Assembly: GCF_003003885.1 (NCBI RefSeq)
Contig: NZ_PVWN01000039.1
Location: 1-42,798 of the forward strand
Length of the DNA stretch: 42,798 bases
Source of the DNA: Chlorogloea sp. CCALA 695
GTDB lineage: Bacteria; Cyanobacteriota; Cyanobacteriia; Cyanobacteriales; Chroococcidiopsidaceae
Direction of reading: 5' to 3'
Each line of letters starts with the position of its first letter. Positions within the stretch are counted from its first letter, which is position 1. The position numbers and the translations under genes were made by a program. Below are positions 16,360 to 25,566 of the stretch, one piece after another. Under the pieces are notes generated by a model. It was not told the DNA's origin, did not search any database, and was given only the letters and a program-made list of their open reading frames with translations.

Positions 16360-18699
16360 ATGACACAATTGCAATGGACTGTAATATCTATAGAACCGCC
16401 GCCAGATTGGTTTGTTCAAGCGGTGAAAAGCTATGTTCCCCATTCTTCAGGACATTACGCGGCTCAACTGTTGTGGCAGCGCGGGATTCAAGATGTGCAG
16501 CAGTTGGCAGAATTTATTAAACCCCAACTATATCAAGCTTCTAGTCCTTTTGTATTTGGGCAAGAAATGCAGCAAGCGGTAGCTAGATTGCAACAAGCGC
16601 GCGATCGCACGGAAAAGGTAACTATTTGGGGAGATTTTGACGCAGATGGGATTACTTCAACGGCGGTTTTATGGGATGGATTGGGGCAGTTTTTCCCGCA
16701 ACATCAGCAACTAAATTACTACATCCCCAATCGCCTCACCCAATCGCACGGTTTAAACTGTCAAGGGATTGATGAACTTGCCCAAAATAATACGGCGTTA
16801 ATTGTCACTTGCGATACTGGCAGTACAAATATTGAAGAAATAACTTATGCAAACTCTTTAGGAATTGACGTTATAGTTACCGATCATCATACTTTACCAA
16901 GCGATCGCCCACCTGTAACAGCAATTATCAATCCTCGTTATTTGCCAAGCAACCATCAACTGTTTAATCTTTCTGGAGTTGCCGTTGCTTACAAGCTAGT
17001 AGAAGCACTTTATCAAACCTTGCCTGATATCCCCCAGCAACCTCTAGAAGACTTGTTAGATTTGGTAGCGATTGGACTAATTGCCGATTTAGTCCAGCTA
17101 AATGGCGATTGTCGGTACTTGGCACAGGTGGGAATTGAGAAAATGCAATCGGACTCAAAAAAGTCAGAAACAGAGCGCCGCAGACCTGGAGTTGGGCGCT
17201 TATTGGATCTTTGCCGTAGAAGTGGCGATCGCCCGACAGATATTTCTTTTGGTTTGGGCCCAAGAATTAACGCCGTAAGTCGGATTCAAGGGGATGCTTC
17301 TTTTTGCGTAGAGTTGCTGACAAGTAGAGATGTTGAGCGTTGCAACCAATTGGCGCAAGAAACAGAATTAGCAAACGCGCGGCGCAAGTCTTTACAAAAA
17401 GATGTCCAGCAGCAAGTAAACGCCAAACTAGAGCGGATGGATTTATCAACGACCAGCGTTATAGTTTTAGAAGATCCGCAATGGGCTGTAGGGGTGCTGG
17501 GATTAGTCGCCGGACAAGTTGCCCAGCAAACAGGTCGCCCAACGGTTTTACTAAGTACCGAGGGTCAAACAGCTTTTGCTCGTGGTTCGGCGCGATCAGT
17601 AAATCAAGTCGATTTGTATCAATTAGTGAAAGATCAGGCGCATTTACTGCACCGATTCGGCGGACATCCTTTTGCGGCGGGGTTGAGTTTACCTATAGAA
17701 AATATCCCGTTATTTACCGATGCAATTAATCAAAGACTGCGGCAAATATTGGGAAATGCGACTTCACAGCCCACAATGCAAGCCGATTTAGTCGTCACGG
17801 TTGCCGATTTAGGTAAAAAGCTATTTTGGGAATTGAACCTACTCGAACCCTGTGGAATGGGCAACCCCGTACCAAAACTGTTGATTCAAAACTGCTGGAT
17901 TGATAAAACTTGGAATCGCAATATCCGCGACGCTCAGGGGAAAGAAGTTAAGTATATAAAAACCGATTTTGAACTGCGCGATGAATCGACAAATCTTAGA
18001 TTTCCTGGGGTATGGTGGGGACACTACCGCGAAGAAATCCCTAAAGGGCGCTGCGATGCCATCGTAGAACTCGATTACAACAGTTATGAAAATCCAGAAA
18101 AAGGTATAAAACCCCATTATGAAGTTAGGCTTTTAGCTATTCGTAGTAGTGCGATCACTAATCAATGTACATCCTCAGCGCCAAATAAGATTTTAGATTG
18201 GCGACAAGAAGGTTCAGTGCAAGTAGCATCAGTTTTGCTAGTTAAAAATTGTCCTAGTAACTGGGACGATTTACGGGCTTGGTACGAACGAAGTCTTGAT
18301 GAAAATAAACCGCTTGCGATCGCCTTTAGCGCCCCTAACTCTGTTTCACCCCGTCAAGTTTGGTTAAATTTAGTAGGGATTGCTAAATATCTCAGCCGTA
18401 CTGAGCAAAGTGTTACGCGCATTCAACTGATGGAAAAATTGGGAATCAGCGACTTATTATTGCGATTAGGTTTTACAGCTTTAAAGTGTTTGGGTTTTAA
18501 AGTTAGCTTTCAAAATGGAGCTTTTAAAATAAGCTTGCTTCAACTAGAGTCAACTATTGCTGATACTGAGAACTTGCAGACTATTGAGCAATTTATCGCG
18601 GCGGTACGAGAGGAGCAATTTCAACGCCAGTATTTTTATAAAGTGCCGCTTTCTACTATTAGTGCGGTTTTTTCTGAGGAAGTGCCTGTAGAAGTTTAG
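16360..18699 (+). CDS. recJ: Single-stranded-DNA-specific exonuclease RecJ
   Basis: A 779-residue DHH-family 5'-3' exonuclease used in recombination and repair. The DHH domain carries WGDFDADGITSTAVLW (DFDADG at residues 92-97), TCDTGS and VTDHHTLP (DHH at 175-177). It is followed by the DHHA1 domain (RFGGHPFAAGLSL, the GGH motif) and an OB-fold. A C-terminal extension of about 180 residues beyond the usual bacterial RecJ core is cyanobacteria-like. The start ATG follows the nuclease gene closely. No lesions are seen. Confidence 0.93.
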   Translation: MTQLQWTVISIEPPPDWFVQAVKSYVPHSSGHYAAQLLWQRGIQDVQQLAEFIKPQLYQASSPFVFGQEMQQAVARLQQARDRTEKVTIWGDFDADGITSTAVLWDGLGQFFPQHQQLNYYIPNRLTQSHGLNCQGIDELAQNNTALIVTCDTGSTNIEEITYANSLGIDVIVTDHHTLPSDRPPVTAIINPRYLPSNHQLFNLSGVAVAYKLVEALYQTLPDIPQQPLEDLLDLVAIGLIADLVQLNGDCRYLAQVGIEKMQSDSKKSETERRRPGVGRLLDLCRRSGDRPTDISFGLGPRINAVSRIQGDASFCVELLTSRDVERCNQLAQETELANARRKSLQKDVQQQVNAKLERMDLSTTSVIVLEDPQWAVGVLGLVAGQVAQQTGRPTVLLSTEGQTAFARGSARSVNQVDLYQLVKDQAHLLHRFGGHPFAAGLSLPIENIPLFTDAINQRLRQILGNATSQPTMQADLVVTVADLGKKLFWELNLLEPCGMGNPVPKLLIQNCWIDKTWNRNIRDAQGKEVKYIKTDFELRDESTNLRFPGVWWGHYREEIPKGRCDAIVELDYNSYENPEKGIKPHYEVRLLAIRSSAITNQCTSSAPNKILDWRQEGSVQVASVLLVKNCPSNWDDLRAWYERSLDENKPLAIAFSAPNSVSPRQVWLNLVGIAKYLSRTEQSVTRIQLMEKLGISDLLLRLGFTALKCLGFKVSFQNGAFKISLLQLESTIADTENLQTIEQFIAAVREEQFQRQYFYKVPLSTISAVFSEEVPVEV

Positions 18700-18760
18700 T
18701 TGAGAGTAGCAACCTTCTTGCCAAACAATTGGGGGAAAAAGCTTTTTCTAAATTCAACAT

Positions 18761-18859
18761 TCATGACTGCTGGCTCAAAATCTTAAAGATAGCTTCACGG
18801 CTAACAGGTTCAGTATTTTCACTTTCTGCAATCGCCTTTGCTAAACCAATATCTTCCAT
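18761..18859 (-). pseudogene. C-terminal remnant of a small antitoxin-like protein
   Basis: The frame reads MEDIGLAKAIAESENTEPVS then REAIFKILSQQS, 32 residues. The pattern (acidic, one predicted helix pair, EAIFKIL near the end) resembles the C-terminus of RelB/Phd-like antitoxins. The frame upstream of the Met reads KCDIIIEA after a TAG stop, so the front of the gene seems lost. No toxin is adjacent. Weak call. Confidence 0.3.
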
Positions 18860-19013
18860 TGCTTCAATAATAATGTCACACTTCTATTTAAAAAATGAGT
18901 TCTCCCTATGTTCATAGACTTAAGTCTACTGACATTTCATAGGTCGCTAAATTAGCATGAAGTTAATAAAAGTCCTGCTCTAGTGTAACATCTTTCAGTT
19001 TAAGGTGAAAATA

Positions 19014-19214
19014 ATGGATTCAATTAGATATTTTTTTGGTAGAGTTCTTGGTGGATTTATTGACAGGTTGTCCGACCAAATGAGATACAGAATAACTGAT
19101 GTTGCTGAATCTAAAATGAGAGAAACGGTTGAAAAATCATTTAATCAAAGTGTAACAACCAACCAGCCTAATCAAAGCGCAAACACCAAACACCAAATAG
19201 ATTCTCAAGATTGA
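19014..19214 (+). CDS. Small hypothetical protein
   Basis: A 66-residue frame starting MDSIRYFFGRVLGGFIDRLS. ATG at 19014 has AAGG eight bases upstream, a fair ribosome site; a GTG at 19005 is less likely. The first 45 residues form an amphipathic helix-rich segment, and the tail is polar (NQPNQSANTKHQIDSQD). No family was recognised. It stands alone in otherwise decayed sequence, so it may be real or a remnant. Confidence 0.4.
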   Translation: MDSIRYFFGRVLGGFIDRLSDQMRYRITDVAESKMRETVEKSFNQSVTTNQPNQSANTKHQIDSQD

Positions 19215-19399
19215 AATACTAAATTTTATTGAGAGTATGCCACTTTTTATGACGTATTTATAGGCTTAAAAGTGCCTTTAAGTGTAGTAAAAAAGATGGC
19301 TATAAAATTATTTTAACATATAAGAATTAACCATGCTAGCTTTTTAAGCTGCTACATTGTGGCAATATAAATGAAGCTCAATAACCTTTTTAGAGCGGT

Positions 19400-19603
19400 T
19401 AAACTCTTGCAAAGGTTTATTATAAAGTCGACTTAAACGACTCTAGCTACAAGTAAGCGGATTTCAATTTAGGAGGCTAGGATTCTTTCATAAATCAACA
19501 AGATATTTTCACTTTTGCAAGAAATCTCTCTCAGTTGACAAGCGAACAGGTAAAAACTTTGAGATTACATCCCGGAAGCAGAAATCAGCTTGTTAATAAA
19601 TGA
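19400..19603 (+). pseudogene. Decayed reading frame of unknown origin
   Basis: Reading through TAA (19454-19456) and TAG (19478-19480) gives TLAKVYYKVDLNDSSYK, ADFNLGG, then DSFINQQDIFTFARNLSQLT continuing to LVNK and TGA at 19601. The last 40 residues have a protein-like composition but no start codon. The 460-base gap 19215-19677 otherwise holds only the hairpin at 19631. No family was recognised. Confidence 0.3.
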
Positions 19604-19630
19604 TTGACAAAATTAACTCCATCATGAAAC

Positions 19631-19658
19631 AGAAGCCCATTTGTATAAATGGGCTTCT
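19631..19658. terminator. Perfect 12-bp hairpin
   Basis: AGAAGCCCATTT, loop GTAT, AAATGGGCTTCT. The stem is strong but no long U-tract follows on either strand, so it is a terminator-like or processing hairpin rather than a classical terminator. It lies between a decayed frame on the plus strand and an IS630-like remnant on the minus strand, and could end both. Confidence 0.5.
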
Positions 19659-19677
19659 ATTGCAATCGCTGAAAAAA

Positions 19678-20045
19678 TTAAGTTATGGCTATCGCATTTA
19701 TTTTATACCAATTCTTGATGAAGCGTGCAATGGAATTAAGTTCGGGGCAATGAGAGAGTTGAAAAATCGGGATAATATTTTCTGAATAATCAAGAGCTAA
19801 GGAACGATGAAACGACCCTTGCTCCATCTGTATTATCGCCATATCATCTCCAAGTACCGCAAGTATTTCTAAAAACCGTTGAAAAAAGTCACCATCAAGA
19901 TATGAGAACTTAGCGAGGAACTTTGAGTTTTGCTCCAAGTCTGTGACGAATAATATAAGCGATCGCAACTTTACCCGGTGGAGACTCGACTTTCAGCGAA
20001 CTTTTTAGCTCGTCATTTTTATACTTTCTTAGCCATTGAGTAATT
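19678..20045 (-). pseudogene. IS630-family transposase remnant
   Basis: The minus strand carries pieces of an IS630-like transposase in different frames. An N-terminal helix-turn-helix piece at about 19969-20045 reads ITQWLRKYKNDELKSSLKVE then SPPGKVAI. The catalytic end at 19678-19968 reads LGDDMAIIQMEQGSFHRSLA, ENIIPIFQLSHCPELN, SIARF. Two DDE residues are lost: the usual Q-x-D-x-G-x-F-H reads QMEQGSFH, and PELNPIE reads PELNSIA. The middle is deleted. It is an old, inactive insertion in the decayed spacer before the CIS genes. Confidence 0.65.
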
Positions 20046-20118
20046 ATTACTTGGTTGGGTCAGAGCAAGCAACATTAGTTCTTGTTCGCTGCTTACTTGT
20101 CGGCTTCTTAGCAAGTAG

Positions 20119-20175
20119 AACCTATGTAGGTTTTTTTTGCTACTTTCTGTCCTCACCTGTTTGAGGTGTTTTTTT
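20119..20175 (+). terminator. Two U-tract hairpins in a row
   Basis: AACCTA-TG-TAGGTT (20119-20132) is followed by T6, and CACCT-GTTTG-AGGTG (20154-20168) is followed by T7. Both read as Rho-independent terminators on the plus strand. No gene on the plus strand ends nearby, so they may end a small RNA from about 20041 or insulate the CIS genes from upstream transcription. The remaining 180 bases to 20357 should hold the CIS promoter, but no confident box was seen. Confidence 0.55.
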
Positions 20176-20356
20176 AACTTTTCTCAGCTTCCAGCTAGTT
20201 CTTTTGGAACGGACGACCCATTACTCTTTTCTTCCGCACGTATCTATTTACATTTAGCCCAGCTTTATAAAAAATTGATATTAGTACATAAGTCTAATTG
20301 CATTGGTTAGAAAATCGCTTAATTTGAATATATCGAAATGAATTAGACACCTGTTT

Positions 20357-21202
20357 ATGCTGAATTCGATTCTTCAAACTCTTGGGGAAATGTTGACTAG
20401 CGGAACTGTTCTCACTAGCACTGAGCAAATAGACTTTAGTCATCCTGCAAGTTTAGAAAATAGTAATAGAGACCTATCATTAAATCTCTATCTCTACGAT
20501 GTTCGGATCAGTAAAAAAATGCCAAATAATGGCAGGCAGGTTGAACGTCATTTTGATGAGTCAAGGCAAGTTGCAGAAGTTTGTAGAGCGCCGAGTTGGT
20601 TTGATGTCTCCATTGTGATTACAGCGCGCGATCGCACTGTGTTAGGAGAGCATCGTCTTCTGTCTGAGACTCTACTGCTGTTAATGCGTAGTCGAGTATT
20701 GCGAGAGGAGTTTTTAACTCCTGACCTTCGCGGTCACGGCAACTTATCATTATCAGTTACTGGTGACCCGCCCATTGATATAGGAAGTCTATGGAGTTCT
20801 CTTTCTATTTCCATACGACCTGCTATTTATTTAACAGTAACCATTCCCTTCAATGTATGGAGAAAAGCAACTGTACCTTTGGTTACAGAACGACATTTTG
20901 GAGTCAAGGATTCAGTTCCAGCTATTAGCAAAAGCGGCTCTAAAATTCAGCGAGTTGCCATTGCTGGCATTGTCAAAAATACTCTGAGTTCAAAGCCATT
21001 AAAACGAGTTCAAGTCCTACTTCAAGGAACTGAAAAATCAGTAATTAGTGACGAACAAGGGTATTTCATCTTTGAGAATCTGACCTCTGGAAACTATATT
21101 TTACACCTCAGACGATTTGGCTATCAATCTAAGAGTTGCAATGTTTTTGTAGGCGGAGGAGCGTGTATTCCCAAAGAGATATTACTTATGCCCTCCTTGT
21201 AA
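20357..21202 (+). CDS. CIS cap-like protein (DUF4255/Pvc16_N) with carboxypeptidase-regulatory-like domain
   Basis: A 281-residue protein. Residues about 1-175 match the DUF4255 (Pvc16/Afp16 N-terminal) family: DLSLNLYLYDVRISKKMPNN, SWFDVSIVITARD, LGEHRLLSETLLLLMRS and LSLSVTGDPPIDIGSLW. In phage-tail-like injection particles this family caps the sheath-tube end. The C-terminus (about 195-275) is a beta-sandwich of the carboxypeptidase-regulatory type: IAGIVKN, RVQVLLQG, SDEQGYFIFENLTSGNYILH. It is the first gene of the CIS run, with the sheath 42 bases downstream. A second DUF4255 gene closes the structural block. Confidence 0.88.
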   Translation: MLNSILQTLGEMLTSGTVLTSTEQIDFSHPASLENSNRDLSLNLYLYDVRISKKMPNNGRQVERHFDESRQVAEVCRAPSWFDVSIVITARDRTVLGEHRLLSETLLLLMRSRVLREEFLTPDLRGHGNLSLSVTGDPPIDIGSLWSSLSISIRPAIYLTVTIPFNVWRKATVPLVTERHFGVKDSVPAISKSGSKIQRVAIAGIVKNTLSSKPLKRVQVLLQGTEKSVISDEQGYFIFENLTSGNYILHLRRFGYQSKSCNVFVGGGACIPKEILLMPSL

Positions 21203-21244
21203 ATTTCTATATCAATCGATTGTCCAAATCAGGGAATACTTAAC

Positions 21245-22960
21245 ATGGCTAGATTAGATTACTTTGCACCAGGCGTTTATGTTGAAGAGGTAGATCGTGG
21301 GAGTCGTCCAATTGAGGGCGTTAGCACTTCGGTCGCAGGATTTATTGGCTTTACTGAAGATGTACGAGGCGGGGCGGAACTTTTCAAGCCAATGCTAGTT
21401 ACAAGCTGGACTCAGTATCTTGATTACTTTGCCCGACGTAACTCCAACGGATTCACGGAGTTCGATGCCTATTTACCTTTTTCAGTCAGGGGATATTTCC
21501 TCAACGGAGGCGGACGTTGCTGGGTTACAAGCATCGGGACGCAACTACCCGGTATCGGTCAAAATAATGCGAATCGACAAGCACCGCTTTTGGAGATTCC
21601 AAGGCGCGGTAATCGTCCAAGCTTAAATTTATCCATCCGTCCCGAACACTTTGACAACGGACCCATCACAATTGAAATTCAAGATGGACAGCCTCGTATA
21701 CCTCCAGCTAGAGATAGCAACGAAGCAAGCGACCAGCCCGAAGACCAATCGCAGGCAGAAAATAGAGTAGAAACACCCCACAATCCAAAAGAGCTTTTTT
21801 CTGTAAAGGTATACCGAGACGATCGAGTGCTTGAGGAATACAACCATTTGAGTATGGATCCAAACCCTCAAACGCAGGTTGCTACTTATGTTGTTGAAGC
21901 CCTAAAAGACTCTGAATATATTTCAATTGGAGATATCGCTCAACCCGGACTGCCCTTATCCCGACGACCCTTGAATGGCGAATACGAATTACTACCTCCA
22001 GTGCCTAATTCTACACCCGAAAAATTTGCTCGTGAAGTTGAAGGCGATCGCAGCGAACGAACTGGCGTACTAGGTATCTTTGAAATCGATGAGATTACAA
22101 TGATCTGTTTTCCAGATTTGATGCGAGCCTACGAAGCTCAAATATTGAGCCTTGACCAAGTTCATGGTGTCATGGAAACAATGGTGAGTATGTCTGAAGG
22201 TTCTACCAGTGGCGATATGCCAGGGCCAACCAATCGAATGGTAGTGCTAGATCCTCCACCCGATCGCGTCAAACCTCAAGATGTCGTTGATTGGTTAGAC
22301 GAGTTTGGTCGTCGTTCTATGTTTGGGGCGCTCTATTATCCCTGGGTGAAAGTACCCAATCCTCGAAATGCAGGGCGTTCGATTCTTGTTCCTCCTTCTG
22401 GTCATATGATGGGCGTATGGGGTCGAACAGATGAATCACGGGGTGTTTATAAAGCTCCTGCAAATGAAGTACCCAGAGGAATTACTGGTTTAGCCTACGA
22501 TGTCAACTTTAGAGAGCAAGAACTCCTCAACCCACTCGGTATCAACTGTATTCGTAAATTTCCCAACCGAGGAATTCGGATTTGGGGTGCTAGAACCCTA
22601 GTGGAACCAGACAAAACCGAATGGCGCTATATCAGTGTTAGAAGGCTCATTAGCTACATCGAACGCTCGATTGAAGCCGGAACTCAGTGGGCCGTCTTTG
22701 AACCGAATGACGAAGAGCTTTGGACGCAAGTTAAATATACCGTCAGTAACTTTTTAGAGCGGATATGGCGCGAGGGCGCATTATTTGGGGCTACTCCTAG
22801 CCAAGCATTTTACGTCAAATGCGACGCTGAAAACAATACACCTGAAACAATGACCTTGGGTCGTTTATATATCGATGTTGGTGTCTGCCCTGTACGTCCG
22901 GCTGAATTTGTCGTCTTTCGCATCAGCCAGTGGAATGCTCTAGAAACAGAACAGAATTAA
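21245..22960 (+). CDS. Contractile injection system sheath protein
   Basis: A 571-residue tail-sheath protein, the contracting outer tube that drives the inner tube into a target. It starts with YFAPGVYVEEVDRGSRPIEG then STSVAGFIGFT, the signature sheath N-terminus. Residues about 105-260 are a variable surface insert with an acidic, Gln-rich stretch. The C-terminal sheath domain (about 390-568) includes VKVPNPRNAGRSILVPPSGH, GLAYDVNFREQELLNPLGIN and RRLISYIERSIEAGTQWAVF. The length is in the usual range for a CIS sheath. Only one sheath gene is present, unlike Afp/PVC loci, which have several. Confidence 0.95.
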   Translation: MARLDYFAPGVYVEEVDRGSRPIEGVSTSVAGFIGFTEDVRGGAELFKPMLVTSWTQYLDYFARRNSNGFTEFDAYLPFSVRGYFLNGGGRCWVTSIGTQLPGIGQNNANRQAPLLEIPRRGNRPSLNLSIRPEHFDNGPITIEIQDGQPRIPPARDSNEASDQPEDQSQAENRVETPHNPKELFSVKVYRDDRVLEEYNHLSMDPNPQTQVATYVVEALKDSEYISIGDIAQPGLPLSRRPLNGEYELLPPVPNSTPEKFAREVEGDRSERTGVLGIFEIDEITMICFPDLMRAYEAQILSLDQVHGVMETMVSMSEGSTSGDMPGPTNRMVVLDPPPDRVKPQDVVDWLDEFGRRSMFGALYYPWVKVPNPRNAGRSILVPPSGHMMGVWGRTDESRGVYKAPANEVPRGITGLAYDVNFREQELLNPLGINCIRKFPNRGIRIWGARTLVEPDKTEWRYISVRRLISYIERSIEAGTQWAVFEPNDEELWTQVKYTVSNFLERIWREGALFGATPSQAFYVKCDAENNTPETMTLGRLYIDVGVCPVRPAEFVVFRISQWNALETEQN

Positions 22961-23011
22961 CAGTCCACAAAAAGTCAACTATTCATCGAACGAAATAATT
23001 AGGAGGAAATC

Positions 23012-23470
23012 ATGCCAGGTCAAGATTACATTGAATGTTCTAGCTTTACCTTTACTGCCGGGTCTAAAATCAAGGACTTACCAGTCAAGGAGTTCAGCAA
23101 TATGGGGATGGATGCTCCTCCCACCGATCATGTTGCTGGATCTGGAAAAGGTGGAGAAAAAACCATGCAGCCAAAGCCAACACCTGTAAAACCGATGAAC
23201 CCAACGATTGTTTTGGCTGGATGTAAAGATAAGAGCGCCTATCAATGGTTTAATAAAGTTAATCCTCCTACGGGTAATAATCCTGACTGGAAAGGACAAC
23301 TTGAAGATGCAAAAATAACTGCGTATGCAGACGGCAAGAAAGTTATGGAATGGCAGATTAAGCAATGCTATCCCTGTAAATATTCGGTTTCTTCATTGAC
23401 TGCTGCTGGTGGCGAATTAATTTGTGAAACGATAGAGTTAGTTGCTCAAGAAGTCACCCGTGAAGAATAG
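23012..23470 (+). CDS. CIS inner tube-like protein (first paralogue, divergent)
   Basis: A 152-residue protein between sheath and tube, with a strong ribosome site (AGGAGG, six bases before ATG). The second half, KGQLEDAKITAYADGKKVME then WQIKQCYPCKYSVSS and ELICETIELVAQEVTREE, has the strand pattern of T4 gp19/Hcp-like tube proteins. The first half is replaced by a Pro/Lys-rich loop with two Gly-rich turns. It may be a baseplate-proximal tube ring, like Pvc5/Afp5, rather than the main tube. Four Cys residues are notable for a tube protein. Confidence 0.75.
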   Translation: MPGQDYIECSSFTFTAGSKIKDLPVKEFSNMGMDAPPTDHVAGSGKGGEKTMQPKPTPVKPMNPTIVLAGCKDKSAYQWFNKVNPPTGNNPDWKGQLEDAKITAYADGKKVMEWQIKQCYPCKYSVSSLTAAGGELICETIELVAQEVTREE

Positions 23471-23505
23471 CTAATATTTGCATCGCTCTGGCGCAAAAAT
23501 TACTA

Positions 23506-23525
23506 GCCCTCTTTCAACAGAGGGC
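23506..23525 (+). other. Hairpin between the two tube genes
   Basis: GCCCTCT, loop TTCAAC, AGAGGGC: seven perfect pairs with no U-tract after it. It sits in the 119-base gap between the two tube genes. It could stabilise the upstream message or set the ratio of the tube paralogues. Confidence 0.5.
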
Positions 23526-23589
23526 AAACCTGCTCTTTTAATTCTATTTGGTTTAGCAATTACGCTGCTTTAGTTCCACGAAATAAATT

Positions 23590-24078
23590 ATGGCAAAGTT
23601 ATCTAGAGGTCCCGTTTTTTTTACTGCATCTAATTTCTACTTAGATTTAAAGCTTGATGGCTCAAGCAACGTAGTAGACGCAGTTTTCTTAGAATGTCAG
23701 GGGTTTAATTACTCGCAGGATGTAATTGAGTTTAGTGAGGTTACTTCTGGTCGATGGGGTAAGGCGAGTAAAGGAAAATTTGTGCAAACAAAACTTCCTG
23801 GTCATGCCAAAAGTGGAAACTTGACTTTACTTCGAGGAATGACAAGTTCTATAGCTCTATGGAACTGGTTTGAGTTAATTCAAGATGGCAACTGGGCTAA
23901 ACAAAGAAAGAATGCTCTTTTAACGATCTATGAAGGTGGAAAACCCCAGGCAAGATTTGAACTTACAGCAGCCTGGCCTACTAGATACAAAATTTCGGAT
24001 GTTAAATCAAATAGTCAAGAGATAGAGGTTGAAGAAGTCGAAGTAGCTTATGAAGGATTTAAGCGTGTAAAAATCTAG
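23590..24078 (+). CDS. Contractile injection system inner tube protein (gp19/Hcp-like)
   Basis: A 162-residue protein of the T4-like tail tube family, the main inner tube. The typical parts are ASNFYLDLKLDG, DAVFLECQGFNYSQDVIEF, KLPGHAKSGNLTLLRGMTSS, LWNWFELIQDG, and the final strand with IEVEEVEVAYEGFKRVKI. The family stacks as hexameric rings inside the sheath; cargo sits in the lumen. It lies downstream of the divergent paralogue and just upstream of the second DUF4255 gene. Confidence 0.93.
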   Translation: MAKLSRGPVFFTASNFYLDLKLDGSSNVVDAVFLECQGFNYSQDVIEFSEVTSGRWGKASKGKFVQTKLPGHAKSGNLTLLRGMTSSIALWNWFELIQDGNWAKQRKNALLTIYEGGKPQARFELTAAWPTRYKISDVKSNSQEIEVEEVEVAYEGFKRVKI

Positions 24079-24188
24079 TAGCTATTTCGTGGTTTAAGAA
24101 ATTCAATCTTCCTATTGATTCTTGCGGTTTGGTAAAACTTGATGTTCCGAGATGCTCATCAGGAGAGATATTTCATCAGTTGAAGCTT

Positions 24189-25511
24189 ATGAGTAATGGA
24201 TTAGCGATCGCCGCAATTACTGCAATTCTAAAAAACCTATTGGAAAATGGTTTAGTTCAAAATTCGGCTTTGTCTAGCATGGGAAATGTGCTAGTAACTA
24301 CACTCCCCCCAGATCAAATTTCTATTGGAGTCGATGGTCAACCTCAATTAAACCTATTTCTCTACCAGGTTTCGCAAAACCGTAATGCAGACATGGGAAA
24401 GAGCAATGCCAAAGGCGGCAAGCTATGCAACTACCCAACTCACCTGCGAGAAAGTTGGCTAGAGGACGAGAATCCACCATTAGCGATTAATCTACACTAT
24501 CTGTTGACCGCTTATGGCAACAAAGACTTTCAGACGGAAATTTTATTAGGGTATGTCATGCAGTTGATGCACCAAGTCCCTGTTTTGTCCAATGATGCGA
24601 TTCGAGTAGCACTAAATCATATTTCATCTACCAATCGTACTGGACTATTATCGCAAGCAATTGAATCAACCTCTGTTGCAGCGTTAACCGAGCAGTTAGG
24701 TCAGGTACAAATCTTGCCAAACTTATTTGATACAGAACAAATGTCGAGATTGTGGTCGCTCTTGCAGGGTTCTTACAGACCTTCGATTGCTTACGAAGTC
24801 TCGATGGTATTCATTGGCTCTCAGAAATCTACACCTGAATCAAGTTCTCATTTACAGGCATTAGACCGACCACTCATTGAGAGAGTAACCGCATCTCCAT
24901 CGACAAATGGCGAGATTGTAGCAGGCAGTAGTATCATCATATATGGGAAAAATCTTAGTGGTGATATAACTCGGATTTGCCTAAATGAAGGGAAGTCTCT
25001 ATTGGAACCGCAAATTGTTGAAGATAACCGAATATTATTTAAACTTCCCCAAAATTTATACGCTGGAACTCATCAAATTAAAGTTGTTCATCAACAAATG
25101 TACAAGTACCAGAACAATCATGAAGTAGTGTCGAACGATAAAACTTTTGTCTTGCATCCAACAATCAAGGTTTCTGTCCAGAAGCAAGGCTTTAATAATC
25201 TAGACAACTCTGAAGGCACAGCCCTTACTGTGCAATTTAATCCTAAAATTTGTCCGCAACAGCAAGTAATTTTTAGACTTACCTCCACTAATGAGATTAA
25301 CAAAGAAGTTTATACCTTCAATGCTCCATTTAGAAATGCGGATAATGAAGCAATTGAGCTTTTTATTGCTGATGTTCCCGCAGGCTCTTATTTGGTGCAA
25401 TCAGAAATTGATGGTGTTGAAAGTGCTGATATGAATCCAACTGAGAATATTATTGTTTTAAAGGCAAAATTTTCAAAAGAATTGTGTCACGATCAAAACT
25501 GCTTAGAATGA
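24189..25511 (+). CDS. Second DUF4255 (Pvc16_N) protein with IPT/TIG-like domain
   Basis: A 440-residue protein. The first 180 residues are DUF4255: LAIAAITAILKNLLENGLV, LPPDQISIGVDGQPQLNLFL then YQVSQN, WLEDENPPLAINLHYLLTAY and EILLGYVMQLMHQVPVL. Residues about 225-320 look like an IPT/TIG Ig-like fold (VTASPSTNGEIVAGSSIIIY then GKNLSGDI), and another beta domain follows. ATG at 24189 is chosen; the frame extends back to a TTG at 24129, but the conserved domain starts here. Cap/terminator function is inferred from the family, as for the first DUF4255 gene. Confidence 0.88.
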   Translation: MSNGLAIAAITAILKNLLENGLVQNSALSSMGNVLVTTLPPDQISIGVDGQPQLNLFLYQVSQNRNADMGKSNAKGGKLCNYPTHLRESWLEDENPPLAINLHYLLTAYGNKDFQTEILLGYVMQLMHQVPVLSNDAIRVALNHISSTNRTGLLSQAIESTSVAALTEQLGQVQILPNLFDTEQMSRLWSLLQGSYRPSIAYEVSMVFIGSQKSTPESSSHLQALDRPLIERVTASPSTNGEIVAGSSIIIYGKNLSGDITRICLNEGKSLLEPQIVEDNRILFKLPQNLYAGTHQIKVVHQQMYKYQNNHEVVSNDKTFVLHPTIKVSVQKQGFNNLDNSEGTALTVQFNPKICPQQQVIFRLTSTNEINKEVYTFNAPFRNADNEAIELFIADVPAGSYLVQSEIDGVESADMNPTENIIVLKAKFSKELCHDQNCLE

Positions 25512-25566
25512 TGTTTAAAAGATAAAAAAATCGACGAATGTTTATTTTAATTGCTTATACCTTTAA

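Noticed and set aside
18729-18917. 62-codon plus-strand frame after recJ
   Set aside because: The opposite strand reads as an antitoxin-like C-terminus; the plus frame has no ribosome site or motif.
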